Shown piece by piece: positions 6,842-15,700 of a DNA stretch of 39,872 nucleotides. Made by a program: the position numbers and the translations under genes. The notes beneath the pieces were generated by a model. That model searched no databases and was not told the origin of the DNA. It saw only the letters and a program-made list of their open reading frames with translations. The first letter of the stretch is position 1. Every line of letters begins with the position of its first letter. The stretch is from contig NZ_JACDFE010000010.1 in assembly GCF_013815995.1 (NCBI RefSeq), positions 1 to 39,872 on the forward strand, given 5' to 3'. Source of the DNA: Sporichthya sp. (lineage in GTDB: Bacteria; Actinomycetota; Actinomycetes; Sporichthyales; Sporichthyaceae).

Positions 6842-8284
6842 TCAGCTGGGGTGGAAGGCCCCTTGCAGGGCATCCACGACCCCGATCATCGCAGCAAGCT
6901 GCGCCCGGAGCCGTTTGTCGGCATTGGCCGGGTCGATCGCCCCACCGGTGATGCCCTTGAAGAACGTCGAGACGGTGCCGAGGTAGGTGTTCAGAGCGTC
7001 CGTCGCGGTCCGCCGTCCGGCCAGGTCCCCGGCCTGCAGGCTGCGCGCGTAGTTCTCCAGATCGCGCAGGTGGATCCGCCAGCCCTGGAGGAACTCCGCC
7101 TCCTTGACCGGACCGCCGAGCTCGCGCACCTGGGCCGCGATCTGCTTGGAGTTGTCGTCCAGGCTGATCTGGACCCGCCGGTAGTTGGCACTGACCAGAC
7201 CGGCCTTGCCCGGCTGGGCGAATGCGACCTGGAACGACAGGACCGCCAGGTAGGAGTGCCCGGTCAGCGTGGCGGTGAGCTGGTTGCGCAGCTCGGCGGC
7301 GTCGTCGGTGACGCTGCCGGTCCGGTCGGTGGCCGAGGCCAGGCCGGCGGCAAGGCGCGCGGTGATCTCCGGCATCTCGTCGGCGCCTTCACGAAGCGCG
7401 ACGAAGCTCTCGCCCTCCCTGCCGGCGATGCCGTTGATCGCCTCCGTCATCGCGTCCAGGTAGCGACCCAGATCGGCGCGGACCGCCGAGGAGGAGATCC
7501 GGCCCTTCGTGATCTCGCGGAAGTACTGACCCGCCTGCAGCCGCCAGGTGTCGAGCTCGCGGCGTGCGGTCTTCTGGTCGGCGGTGTTCTCTCCCCGGGC
7601 GGCCAGGGCGTAGTCGGTGAGCAGGGCGACGTGCTCGCGCCAGGCCTTGCCGAAGTCGTAGTCGTCGAGGTCGAACGGCGGCTCGGTGGCGGTCGGAGCG
7701 GGCGAGGGAGTCTTCTTGTCGCCCTTCCCCTTGTCGCTCGGGTTGGCCGGCGGCGAGGTCGGGGGCGGGGTGTCGGCTCCCCGGGACAGTCCCTTGCCGC
7801 CGCCCTTGCCTTCGCCGGCGGCTTCGGCCTCCAGGGACTCCACCAGTTGGATCAGGGTCCGGGAGTTGGTCTCCACCGCGGCCCAGGCGGCCTCGGCCTG
7901 GGGGCTCTTCTGCTCGGTGGCGTAGACGGTGCTGACCGCCGAACCGGTGGCGTAGACGTGGGTGGCCAGAAGCCCGGTGAGCTGCGCGGCCAGGTCCGAG
8001 GCGGGGGAGGCCAGATCGCCCGACAACTTGTCCGCGGAGGCGATGCCGCGGGCCAGGAACTGGGCCACCGGGGGCGCCTGGGCGGCCGCGTCCAGGGCCC
8101 CGCTCCAGGGGTCGCCGTAGGCGGACGGGGTGACCGCGAAGCCCAGGTCCGGCGCCGCGGCCGCGCTCGTGGAGTCCGGCCCCGGGGTCGAGGTCCCGCC
8201 GTCGTCACCGCACCCGGTCATGCTGATGAGGGCCGCGAGAGTGGCGGCGGTGGCCAGGGAAAGGGTCCGCAATCTGTCCTGCAC
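6842..8284 (-). CDS. Lipoprotein with a tandem-duplicated helical domain
   Basis: A 480-residue secreted lipoprotein from the GTG at 8284. It has a signal peptide with hydrophobic core LATAATLAALISMTG and lipidated Cys25, then a Thr/Pro/Ala spacer. Two copies of one domain follow: about residues 97–287 and 331–480. Aligned landmarks are LAAQLTGLLATHVYA / LRNQLTATLTGHSYLA, NSRTLIQLV / NSKQIAAQV, WREHVALLTDYA / WRIHLRDLENYA and FREITKGRI / FKGITGGAI. Copy 1 carries a 55-residue Gly/Lys/Pro-rich insert (about 151–206). The all-helical pattern with paired His/Trp suggests a binding module, but I do not recognise a named family. It lies immediately upstream of sigK–rskA on the same strand, so it may belong to, or be controlled by, that regulon. 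Confidence 0.8.
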   Translation of the reverse strand: MQDRLRTLSLATAATLAALISMTGCGDDGGTSTPGPDSTSAAAAPDLGFAVTPSAYGDPWSGALDAAAQAPPVAQFLARGIASADKLSGDLASPASDLAAQLTGLLATHVYATGSAVSTVYATEQKSPQAEAAWAAVETNSRTLIQLVESLEAEAAGEGKGGGKGLSRGADTPPPTSPPANPSDKGKGDKKTPSPAPTATEPPFDLDDYDFGKAWREHVALLTDYALAARGENTADQKTARRELDTWRLQAGQYFREITKGRISSSAVRADLGRYLDAMTEAINGIAGREGESFVALREGADEMPEITARLAAGLASATDRTGSVTDDAAELRNQLTATLTGHSYLAVLSFQVAFAQPGKAGLVSANYRRVQISLDDNSKQIAAQVRELGGPVKEAEFLQGWRIHLRDLENYARSLQAGDLAGRRTATDALNTYLGTVSTFFKGITGGAIDPANADKRLRAQLAAMIGVVDALQGAFHPS

Positions 8285-8381
8285 AGCCAAATACTGCCGT
8301 ACACCTTCGTGTGCTCCGGACAGGAGATTCCTCGGCCCGTCGGACAACAATGGCGCAGCACCCACGTCCCGGAGGTTTTTG

Positions 8382-10433
8382 ATGACGCAGGTCACCCCCG
8401 CTGGTCCTCCCGCCGGCGCACCCGCGGACGACCCGTTGGGCCCGGTCCTGTGGCAGGCCTCACCGGAACGGGTCGCCGAATCCACGATGGCGGCGTTCCT
8501 CACCTGGCTGGGGGAGCGCGAGGGCCGCGACTTCTCGGACCACGACGCCCTGTGGGCCTGGTCGACCGAAGAGGTGGACCGGTTCTGGGCCGCCGTCTGG
8601 GACTTCGTCGGCATCAACGCCTCGGCGCCGTACACCGCCGTCCGCGAGGGCGACACCATGCCCGGGGTGCGGTGGTTCCCCGGCGCGCGGCTGAACTTCG
8701 CCGAGCAGTGCCTCCGCCCGGGCGCGGACGACGAGACCGCGCTGATCTGCCTGCGCGAACCGCACGCCGGGGTCCCGCTCGCCCCTCGGAATCTGACCCG
8801 CGGCGACGTGCGGCGAGACACGGCCGCCTTCGCCGCCTGGCTCCGGGCCGCCGGCGTCCAGCCCGGCGATCGGGTCGCCGCCTATCTGCCGAACATCGAG
8901 CACGCGGTCATCGCCGCTCTGGCCGTCGCCGCGGTCGGGGCCGTGTGGGCGGTCGGCTCCCCGGATTTCGGTGCGGACGGCACTATCGCCCGGCTCTCCC
9001 AGCTCGAGCCGACCGTCCTGATCGTGATCGACGGCTACCACTGGAACGGACGCACGATGGACCGCCGCGACGTCGCGGTCCGCCTGGCCGGCAGTCTTCC
9101 GACGCTGCGTCAGATCGTGCACGTGCCCTACGCGTTCCCCTCCGAGGCGCTGCCGCCGTACGCCACGGACGGACCCGCGGTGAGCACCTGGGCCGACGCC
9201 ACGGCGACAGAGGCACCCCCGGAGTTCGCCCAGGTCGACTTCTCCCACCCGCTGTGGGTGCTGTTCACCTCGGGCACCACCGGCTTGCCCAAGGGCCTGG
9301 TGCACGGGCACGGCGGCATCACGCTCGAGGGGATGAAGTGGGGCCGGCTCTACATCGACCTGCGGCCCGAGGACACCTACTTCGTCTACACGACCACCGG
9401 CTGGGTGCTCTGGAACGCGCAGTTGATGGGACTCGCCTGCGGCGCGACCGTCGTGCTCTACGAGGGCAGCCCCGGCCATCCCGACTTCGGCGTGCTGTGG
9501 GAGGTCGCGGGCATGACCAAGGCCCGGGCCTTCTTCCTCGGCGCGGCGCTGGTCACCGCGGCGCAGAACGTCGGTATCGTGCCCAAGGACCGGGTCGACC
9601 TGTCCGCCCTCAGGACCCTGCTGGTCAGTGGCTCCGCGTTGCCGACCGCCGGCTACCCCTGGGTCTACGAGAACGTCTCGTCCGACCTGCGGTTGGACTC
9701 CACCAGCGGCGGCACCGACATCTGCGGCTGCTTCGTCGGCGGCAACGACCTGCTGCCGGTCCGGGCCGGCCGGATCGCCGGCCCGATCGCCGGTGTCGCG
9801 CTCTCGGCCTGGGACGACGACGGCAAGCCGGTCGTCGGCGAACTCGGCGAGCTCGTGGTCACCGAGCCGATGCCCTCGATGCCGCTCTACCTGTGGAACG
9901 ACCCGGACGGCGTGCGCCACCAGGAGTCCTACTTCGAGCCGTGGCCCGGAGTGTGGCGGCACGGCGACTGGATCACCATGGAGACCGACAACTCCGTCGT
10001 CATCCACGGCCGCTCCGACGCCACCTTGAACCGGGACGGCGTCCGGCTCGGCAGCAGCGACTTCTACGGCGTCGTCGAGGCCCTGCCGGAGGTGGCCGAG
10101 ACCCTCGTGGTCGGCGTCGAGCAGCCCGGCGGTGGCTACTACCTACCGCTGTTCGTGGTCCCGGCCGCGGGGCACGTGCTCGACGAGGCGTTGATCGACA
10201 AGATCAAGAAGGAGCTGCGGACCAAGCGCACCCCGCGCCATGTGCCGGACGAGATCATCGCCGCCCCCGCGATCCCGCACACCCTCACCGGCAAGCGGCT
10301 CGAGGTCCCGGTGAAGCGGATGTTGCAGGGGATCCCGCTGGAGAAGGCGGCGAACCTGGCGGCCGTCGACAACCCCGACGTCGTGCGCTGGTACGCCGAG
10401 TTCGCAGCAGCGAAGCTGGCCGCTAAGGGTTGA
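8382..10433 (+). CDS. aacS: Acetoacetyl-CoA synthetase
   Basis: A 683-residue acyl-CoA synthetase of the ANL superfamily. It activates acetoacetate with ATP and CoA in the cytoplasm. Start: ATG 8382, with GGAGG seven bases upstream. The ACAS N-terminal domain lies near residues 50–115. The AMP-binding P-loop FTSGTTGLPKG is near residue 293–303, the adenylate motif region WNDPDGVRH...HGDWI near 505–530, and the catalytic lysine of the C-terminal domain is K638 (LTGKRLEVPVK). STSGGTDICGCFVGG and overall length fit acetoacetyl-CoA synthetase better than acetyl-CoA synthetase. It is divergent from the lipoprotein gene and about 0.8 kb upstream of scoAB, which act on the same metabolite. Confidence 0.92.
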   Translation: MTQVTPAGPPAGAPADDPLGPVLWQASPERVAESTMAAFLTWLGEREGRDFSDHDALWAWSTEEVDRFWAAVWDFVGINASAPYTAVREGDTMPGVRWFPGARLNFAEQCLRPGADDETALICLREPHAGVPLAPRNLTRGDVRRDTAAFAAWLRAAGVQPGDRVAAYLPNIEHAVIAALAVAAVGAVWAVGSPDFGADGTIARLSQLEPTVLIVIDGYHWNGRTMDRRDVAVRLAGSLPTLRQIVHVPYAFPSEALPPYATDGPAVSTWADATATEAPPEFAQVDFSHPLWVLFTSGTTGLPKGLVHGHGGITLEGMKWGRLYIDLRPEDTYFVYTTTGWVLWNAQLMGLACGATVVLYEGSPGHPDFGVLWEVAGMTKARAFFLGAALVTAAQNVGIVPKDRVDLSALRTLLVSGSALPTAGYPWVYENVSSDLRLDSTSGGTDICGCFVGGNDLLPVRAGRIAGPIAGVALSAWDDDGKPVVGELGELVVTEPMPSMPLYLWNDPDGVRHQESYFEPWPGVWRHGDWITMETDNSVVIHGRSDATLNRDGVRLGSSDFYGVVEALPEVAETLVVGVEQPGGGYYLPLFVVPAAGHVLDEALIDKIKKELRTKRTPRHVPDEIIAAPAIPHTLTGKRLEVPVKRMLQGIPLEKAANLAAVDNPDVVRWYAEFAAAKLAAKG

Positions 10434-10508
10434 GCACCCCTGCCCCACTAGAGTTTTGCGCGACGGGGAGCTGCGCCCCGGCCGCAGACCGTCCGGGAGG
10501 GCTCCGCC

Positions 10509-11189
10509 GTGCTCTACAGGGGGATGAAGATCTTCCTGGGACCCGTGGTCCAGGCGGTCTTCCATCCCTCGGTGAGCGGGCGCGAGCACGTTCCGACGGT
10601 CGGCCCGGCGATCCTGGCCGGCAACCACGTCTCCTTCTCCGACCACTTCTTCGTCCCGCACGTGCTCCACCGCAAGGTGATCTACCTGGCGAAGGCGCAG
10701 TACTTCACCGGGCAGGGCTTCGTCGGGACGGTGACCGCGAGCTTGTTCAACGCTCTGGGCCAGAAGCCGGTCGACCGGGACAGCGGGCGGGCCGGGCTGG
10801 CCGCGATCGCCACCGCCGGGGAGGTCCTGACCGAAGGCAACCTGCTCGGCATCTACCCCGAAGGCACCCGCTCCCCGGACGGCCGCCTCTACCGCGGCCG
10901 GGTCGGTGTGGCACGGCTCTGGGTGGAGTCCGGCGCCCCGTTGCTGCCGTGCGCGGTCATCGGCTCGTTCGAGGTGCAGCCGCCTGGGCAGAAGATGCCC
11001 AAGAAGGGCCCGGTCGCAGTGAAGTTCGGACCGCCGATGGACCTGGCCAAATACGACGGTCGCAAGCGCGACGCCCGGCTCTACCGCGAGATCACCGACG
11101 ACATCATGCGGGCGATCCAGGAGCTCTCCGGCCAGGAGTACGTCAACGAGTACGCGACCGATGTGAAGGAACAGCTCGCGGCGGGCTGA
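10509..11189 (+). CDS. 1-acyl-glycerol-3-phosphate acyltransferase (PlsC-type)
   Basis: A 226-residue membrane-associated acyltransferase. It has the HX4D catalytic motif (NHVSFSD, about residues 38–44) and the acceptor-binding EGTR motif (YPEGTRSPDG, about 117–126). These place it in the PlsC/AGPAT family, which transfers an acyl group to lysophosphatidic acid or a similar acceptor. Start: GTG 10509, with GGGAGGG upstream; a TAGAGT box at 10449–10454 could be the -10 element of a short-leader promoter. The exact acceptor cannot be assigned. Neighbours are both acetoacetate genes, so lipid turnover is a plausible shared theme. Confidence 0.9.
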   Translation: MLYRGMKIFLGPVVQAVFHPSVSGREHVPTVGPAILAGNHVSFSDHFFVPHVLHRKVIYLAKAQYFTGQGFVGTVTASLFNALGQKPVDRDSGRAGLAAIATAGEVLTEGNLLGIYPEGTRSPDGRLYRGRVGVARLWVESGAPLLPCAVIGSFEVQPPGQKMPKKGPVAVKFGPPMDLAKYDGRKRDARLYREITDDIMRAIQELSGQEYVNEYATDVKEQLAAG

Positions 11190-11246
11190 GCCGCTCTTTC
11201 CGGCTGAGGCCGTTCCACGGCGCCCGGTTGATGCGTACGCTTGTCT

Positions 11247-11260
11247 ACCAAGCGTTTGGT
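11247..11260 (+). promoter_or_regulatory. TetR-type palindromic operator upstream of scoA
   Basis: ACCAAGCGTTTGGT is a 14-bp palindrome with one mismatched pair, 20 bases ahead of the scoA ATG. ACCAAGC/GCTTGGT-like palindromes are typical of TetR-family repressors of acyl-CoA catabolism in actinobacteria. No tetR gene is in the window. Confidence 0.5.
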
Positions 11261-11279
11261 TGATCTAGAAGGGACGCTC

Positions 11280-12059
11280 ATGGACAAGGTGGTGGCCTCG
11301 GCCGCGGAAGCGGTTGCGGACATCCCGCACGGCGCGACACTCGCCGTCGGCGGGTTCGGGTTGTGCGGGATCCCGGCGGTGCTGATCGACGCCCTTCTGG
11401 AGCAGGGGGCCTCGGATCTGAAGGTCGCCTCGAACAACTGCGGGGTGGACGGGTCCGGGCTGGGCAAGCTGCTCGGCGAGCACCGGATCTCCCGGGTGAC
11501 CGCGTCCTACGTGGGGGAGAACAAGGAGTTTGCCCGCCAGTTCCTCGGTGGCGAGCTCGAGGTCGAGTTGATCCCGCAGGGCACGCTGGCCGAGCGGCTC
11601 CGCGCCGCCGGCGTCGGCATCCCGGCCTTCTACACCGCGTCGGGGGTCGGCACCCAGGTCGCCGAGGGCGGGCTGCCGTGGCGCTACGACTCGGCGGGCA
11701 ACGTGACGGCCTCCTCGCCGCCGCGGCCGACCGCGGACTTCACTGTCGACGGCGTCGCGCGGACCTACGTCCTCGAGCAGGCCTTCTTCGCCGACTACGC
11801 GCTGGTGCGGGCGGCGAAGGGGGACCGGCACGGCAACCTGGTGTTCAACCAGTCCGCCCGCAACTTCAACCCGCTCGCCGCGATGTCGGCCAAGGTCGCG
11901 ATCGTCGAGGTCGAGGAGCTGGTCGAGGTCGGCCAGATCGATCCCGATTCCGTCCACCTCCCGGGGGTGTTCGTGCACCGCGTGGTCGCGCTCACCCCGG
12001 AGCAGGCCGCGGACAAGCGGATCGAAAAAGCGACCACCCGCGAGCGGAAGGCCGGCTGA
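11280..12059 (+). CDS. scoA: 3-oxoacid CoA-transferase subunit A
   Basis: A 259-residue alpha subunit of succinyl-CoA:3-ketoacid CoA-transferase. Start: ATG 11280 after GAAGGG. The N-terminal CoA-binding glycine-rich motif ([14 protein letters not shown], about residues 22–35) and the family blocks [12 protein letters not shown] and [15 protein letters not shown] are present. With ScoB it moves CoA from succinyl-CoA to acetoacetate, feeding ketone bodies into acetyl-CoA. Its stop shares one base with the scoB ATG (TGATG), so the two are coupled. The palindrome just upstream suggests control by a TetR-type repressor. Confidence 0.95.
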   Translation: MDKVVASAAEAVADIPHGATLAVGGFGLCGIPAVLIDALLEQGASDLKVASNNCGVDGSGLGKLLGEHRISRVTASYVGENKEFARQFLGGELEVELIPQGTLAERLRAAGVGIPAFYTASGVGTQVAEGGLPWRYDSAGNVTASSPPRPTADFTVDGVARTYVLEQAFFADYALVRAAKGDRHGNLVFNQSARNFNPLAAMSAKVAIVEVEELVEVGQIDPDSVHLPGVFVHRVVALTPEQAADKRIEKATTRERKAG

Positions 12060-12715
12060 TGACTCTGACGCGGGAACAGATGGCGGCACGCGCGGCCGCG
12101 GAGCTGCACGACGGTTCCTACGTCAACCTCGGCATCGGGCTGCCGACGCTGGTGCCCAACTACGTCGCCGACGACGTCGAGCTGGTGTTGCAGTCCGAGA
12201 ACGGAATTCTCGGCGTCGGGGCCTACCCGTACCCGGAGGACCTCGACCCGGATCTGATCAACGCCGGCAAGGAGACCGTGACGCTCCGGCCGGGCGCCTC
12301 GTTCTTCGACTCTGCCCTCTCGTTCGGGATGATCCGCGGCGGCAAGGTCGACGCGGCGATCCTCGGGGCCATGCAGGTAGCCGCGAACGGCGACATCGCG
12401 AACTGGATGATCCCCGGGAAGATGGTCAAGGGGATGGGCGGCGCGATGGACCTGGTCCACGGCGCCAAGCTCGTGATCGTGCTGATGGAGCACGTCGCGA
12501 AGGACGGCACCTACAAGATCGTCAACGAGTGCTCGCTGCCCTACACCGGCCGGCACGTCGTGCACCGGATCATCACCGACCTGGCCGTGATGGACGTGAC
12601 CCCGACCGGGCTCGTCCTGCGTGAGACCGCGCCCGGTGTCTCCGTGGACGACATTCGCAAGGCCACCGAGCCGGAGTTCACCGTCGCCGACGACCTGTGC
12701 GAGATGGTGGTCTAG
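12059..12715 (+). CDS. scoB: 3-oxoacid CoA-transferase subunit B
   Basis: A 218-residue beta subunit. It carries the catalytic glutamate in the SENGILG motif (about residues 44–50), which forms the glutamyl-CoA thioester, and the family blocks [27 protein letters not shown] and [19 protein letters not shown]. Length is normal. It overlaps scoA by one base. The gene ends exactly one base before the stop of the converging nitrate reductase gene (TAG at 12713–12715, next stop from 12716), with no visible terminator between them. Confidence 0.95.
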   Translation: MTLTREQMAARAAAELHDGSYVNLGIGLPTLVPNYVADDVELVLQSENGILGVGAYPYPEDLDPDLINAGKETVTLRPGASFFDSALSFGMIRGGKVDAAILGAMQVAANGDIANWMIPGKMVKGMGGAMDLVHGAKLVIVLMEHVAKDGTYKIVNECSLPYTGRHVVHRIITDLAVMDVTPTGLVLRETAPGVSVDDIRKATEPEFTVADDLCEMVV

Positions 12716-15700
12716 TCAGTAGACGTCGCGCACGTAGCGGCGCTGGGTGACCAGGCTGCGCACGTACTCCTCGGCGCGGTCGCCGAGGCCGCCGTGGTCG
12801 CGCACGATCTCGATCAGCGCGGCGTGCACGTCCTTGGCCATCCGGCCGGCGTCGCCGCACACGTAGAGGTGCGCGCCGGCGTCGATCCAGCGCCACAGCT
12901 CGCGTGCCTGACCCCGCATCAGATCTTGGACGTAGATCTTCTGGCGTTGGTCCCGGGAGAAGGCGAGCGAGAGCCGGGTCAGCAGCCCGGAGCCGTACAT
13001 CTCCTCGAGCTCGGCCCGGTAGTAGAAGTCGGTGGTCGAGCACTGCTCGCCGAAGAACAGCCAGTTGCGCCCGTGGTGGCCGAGCTGGCGACGCTCCTGA
13101 AGGAACCCGCGGAAGGGAGCGACTCCCGTGCCCGGGCCGATCATGATCATCGGGGTCCGGCCGTCGGCCGGGGGACGGAAGTGCGGGGAACGTTGCAGGA
13201 AGACCGGCACCGTCTCGTCCTCGCAGCGGTCGGCCAGGAAGGTCGAGCAGACCCCCTGCCGGGCGCGGCCCTCGTAGGCGTACCGCACCGCGGAGACCGT
13301 GAGCACGACCTCGTGCGGGGACTCCTTGGGGCTGGATGAGATCGAATACAGCCGCGGGGTCAGGCGCCGGAGCACCCCGAGCCAGTCCTCGGCCCCGGCG
13401 CGGACCGGGTACTCGCCGATGAGGTCCATCGACTGCTTGCCCCACAGCCACTGCTCGAGGGCGATCTTGTTGTTGGCGCGCAGCAGTCGGGCCAGGTCGC
13501 GGTCCGGGTGTCGCTCGTTGACGAAGCGCATCAGGTCCGGGGTGATCCGGACGATGTCCAGGTACTCCCGCGCCGCGGTCCGCAGGTCCATCTCCGGCAG
13601 GTCGTCCAAGCCGACCGCGACCGCGCCGTCGAGGCCGGTCGCCTCGAGCCACTCGTCGACGACGGTCTCGTCGTTCTTCGGCCAGACCCCGATCGCGTCC
13701 CCGACCTCGTAGTCGCAGCCGTCCTCGAGCGCGAAGCCGAACTGGCGGACGTCCTTGGCCGACCCCGGCGCGGTGAGCGCGAGGTTGGTGACCAGGCGGG
13801 TCGGCAGCGGCTTGCGCCGGGTGAAGGCAGCCCCTGCGCCCGACCCGACGTCCGCGAACTCGACATCCGGGGAGACGTACTCCGAGCCGGGCTCGGGCGC
13901 CGGGACCGGCACCGACGCCGGCAGCGGGGCGACCCGAATCTGGGGAAGACCCCGATCAGGCCGTGACGCGCTGTCCTCGGCCTTCGCCACCGCCGGGGCG
14001 GTCGGCGTGGTCTCAGACGGACTGCCGCCCTCGTCGGGGCCCAGCAGGTCGCGGATCACGGTGAGCCAGTTGGCGGCGCGGGCGCGGTCGTCGGGACCGG
14101 CGTCGACCCGCTCGTGCAGGCGGGTGGCGCCGAGCTCGGCGAGGCGCTCGTCGACCCGGCGGCCGTGCCCGCAGAACTCGGCGTAGCTCGGGTCCCCGAA
14201 GGCCAGGACGGCGTAGCTGACGCCCTCCAGCCGGGGCGCATCGGCCGCGGACAGCGCGTCCCAGAACGCTTGACCGTTGTCCGGTGACTCGCCGTCTCCG
14301 AAGGTACTCGTCACCACCAATAGGGTCGTGACCTGCGGCAATGCGGCGACGTCAATCTTATCCATAACGGTCAGGCTGATGGTTAGACCGCCCCGTTTCA
14401 GCAGGGCGGCGGCACCTTCGGCGAATTCTTCTGCGTTACCGGTCTGGGACGCCCAGGCCAGCAGGACGTGACCGGCATGGGCGGCCTCCGCCGCCCCGTC
14501 GCTCCGGATGTCATCCGCAGGGGAGACGCCGCGGAGGACATGCGTGGCGGATCCGGTCCGGGCGTAGAGGCCGGCGAGCATTCCCGACACCCAGGCCCGG
14601 TGGAACTCGTCGAAGGGCGCGTCGGCCGGCAGGACGGGGACGCCCTCGCGCGCGTGCTCAGTGCCGAGGGCCCAGATCAGCCCGGCCAGATATCGGCGCT
14701 GGGCGTCGGTGAAGGCGGGGACGGTCAGGTCGCCGAGGCCGAGGGCGGCGGCCAGCGAACTCGGCGCCGACACCGGCAGGGGAGCCGACGCGGGTTCGGC
14801 CTCGGCCGCCACCCGGGTCAGGCTGACCGCGCAGACCTTGAACTCGGGCTGGAACGAGAACGGATCGACGGCGTCGTTGGTGACCGCGTTGACCGCGAGA
14901 TCGACGCCGAACGCGTCGTTCCAGTGGAACGGCGCCCAGCAGGTGCCCGACGCCATCCGGTCGCTGACCGCGGCCGGCAGAACGGCGCGACCGCGCCGGG
15001 AGACGATCTCCACGGCATCGCCGTCGGTGATGCCGAGCGCCGCCGCGTCGTCGGGATTGAGCTCCACGAACGGGCCCGGGTTGAGCTTGGCGAGCCGGGC
15101 GATCTTGCCGGTCTTGGTCAGCGTGTGCCACTGGTGCTGCACCCGGCCGGTGGTGAGCACGAAGGGGTGCGCCTCGTCGGGCAGCTCGGCCGGGCCGGCG
15201 TGCGGGCGGGCGTGAAAGACCGCGCGGCCGTCCGGGGTCGCGAAGGCCAGCGCAGGGGCGGTGCCGTCCTCGCGGGTGACCAGGGTGCGGCTGCGGCCGT
15301 CGTTGAGGTAGCGGATCGGGTGGCGATCGTCGGTGTCGTCCGGCGGCGAGGGCCACTGCACGGGGGAGCGGCGCAGCCGGTCGTAGGTGACGCCCCGGAT
15401 GTCCCAGCCGGTCGCCGGGTTTGCCGCGGCGCGCAGCTCGTCGAAGATCTGCTCCGCGCTGGTGTAGTCGAACGCCTCCGTATACCCGAGCCCGCGGGCG
15501 ATGCGCGCGATCAGGTCCCAGTCGGCGAGAGCCTCCCCGGGCGCGTCCGCGACAGGCTGAAGCAGCGTCAGATTGCGCTCGGAGTTGACGAAGACCCCGT
15601 CGACCTCGGTCCACATCGCGGCCGGCAGCACGATGTCGGCGTAGGCGTTGGTCTCGGCATCGATGAAGGCGTCCTGCACGATCACCAGCTCGGCAGCCTG

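Noticed and set aside
6800-10426. Very long plus-strand open frame (over 1200 codons)
   Set aside because: It runs antisense to the lipoprotein gene and out of frame through acetoacetyl-CoA synthetase; its protein is Gly/Arg-rich without domains.
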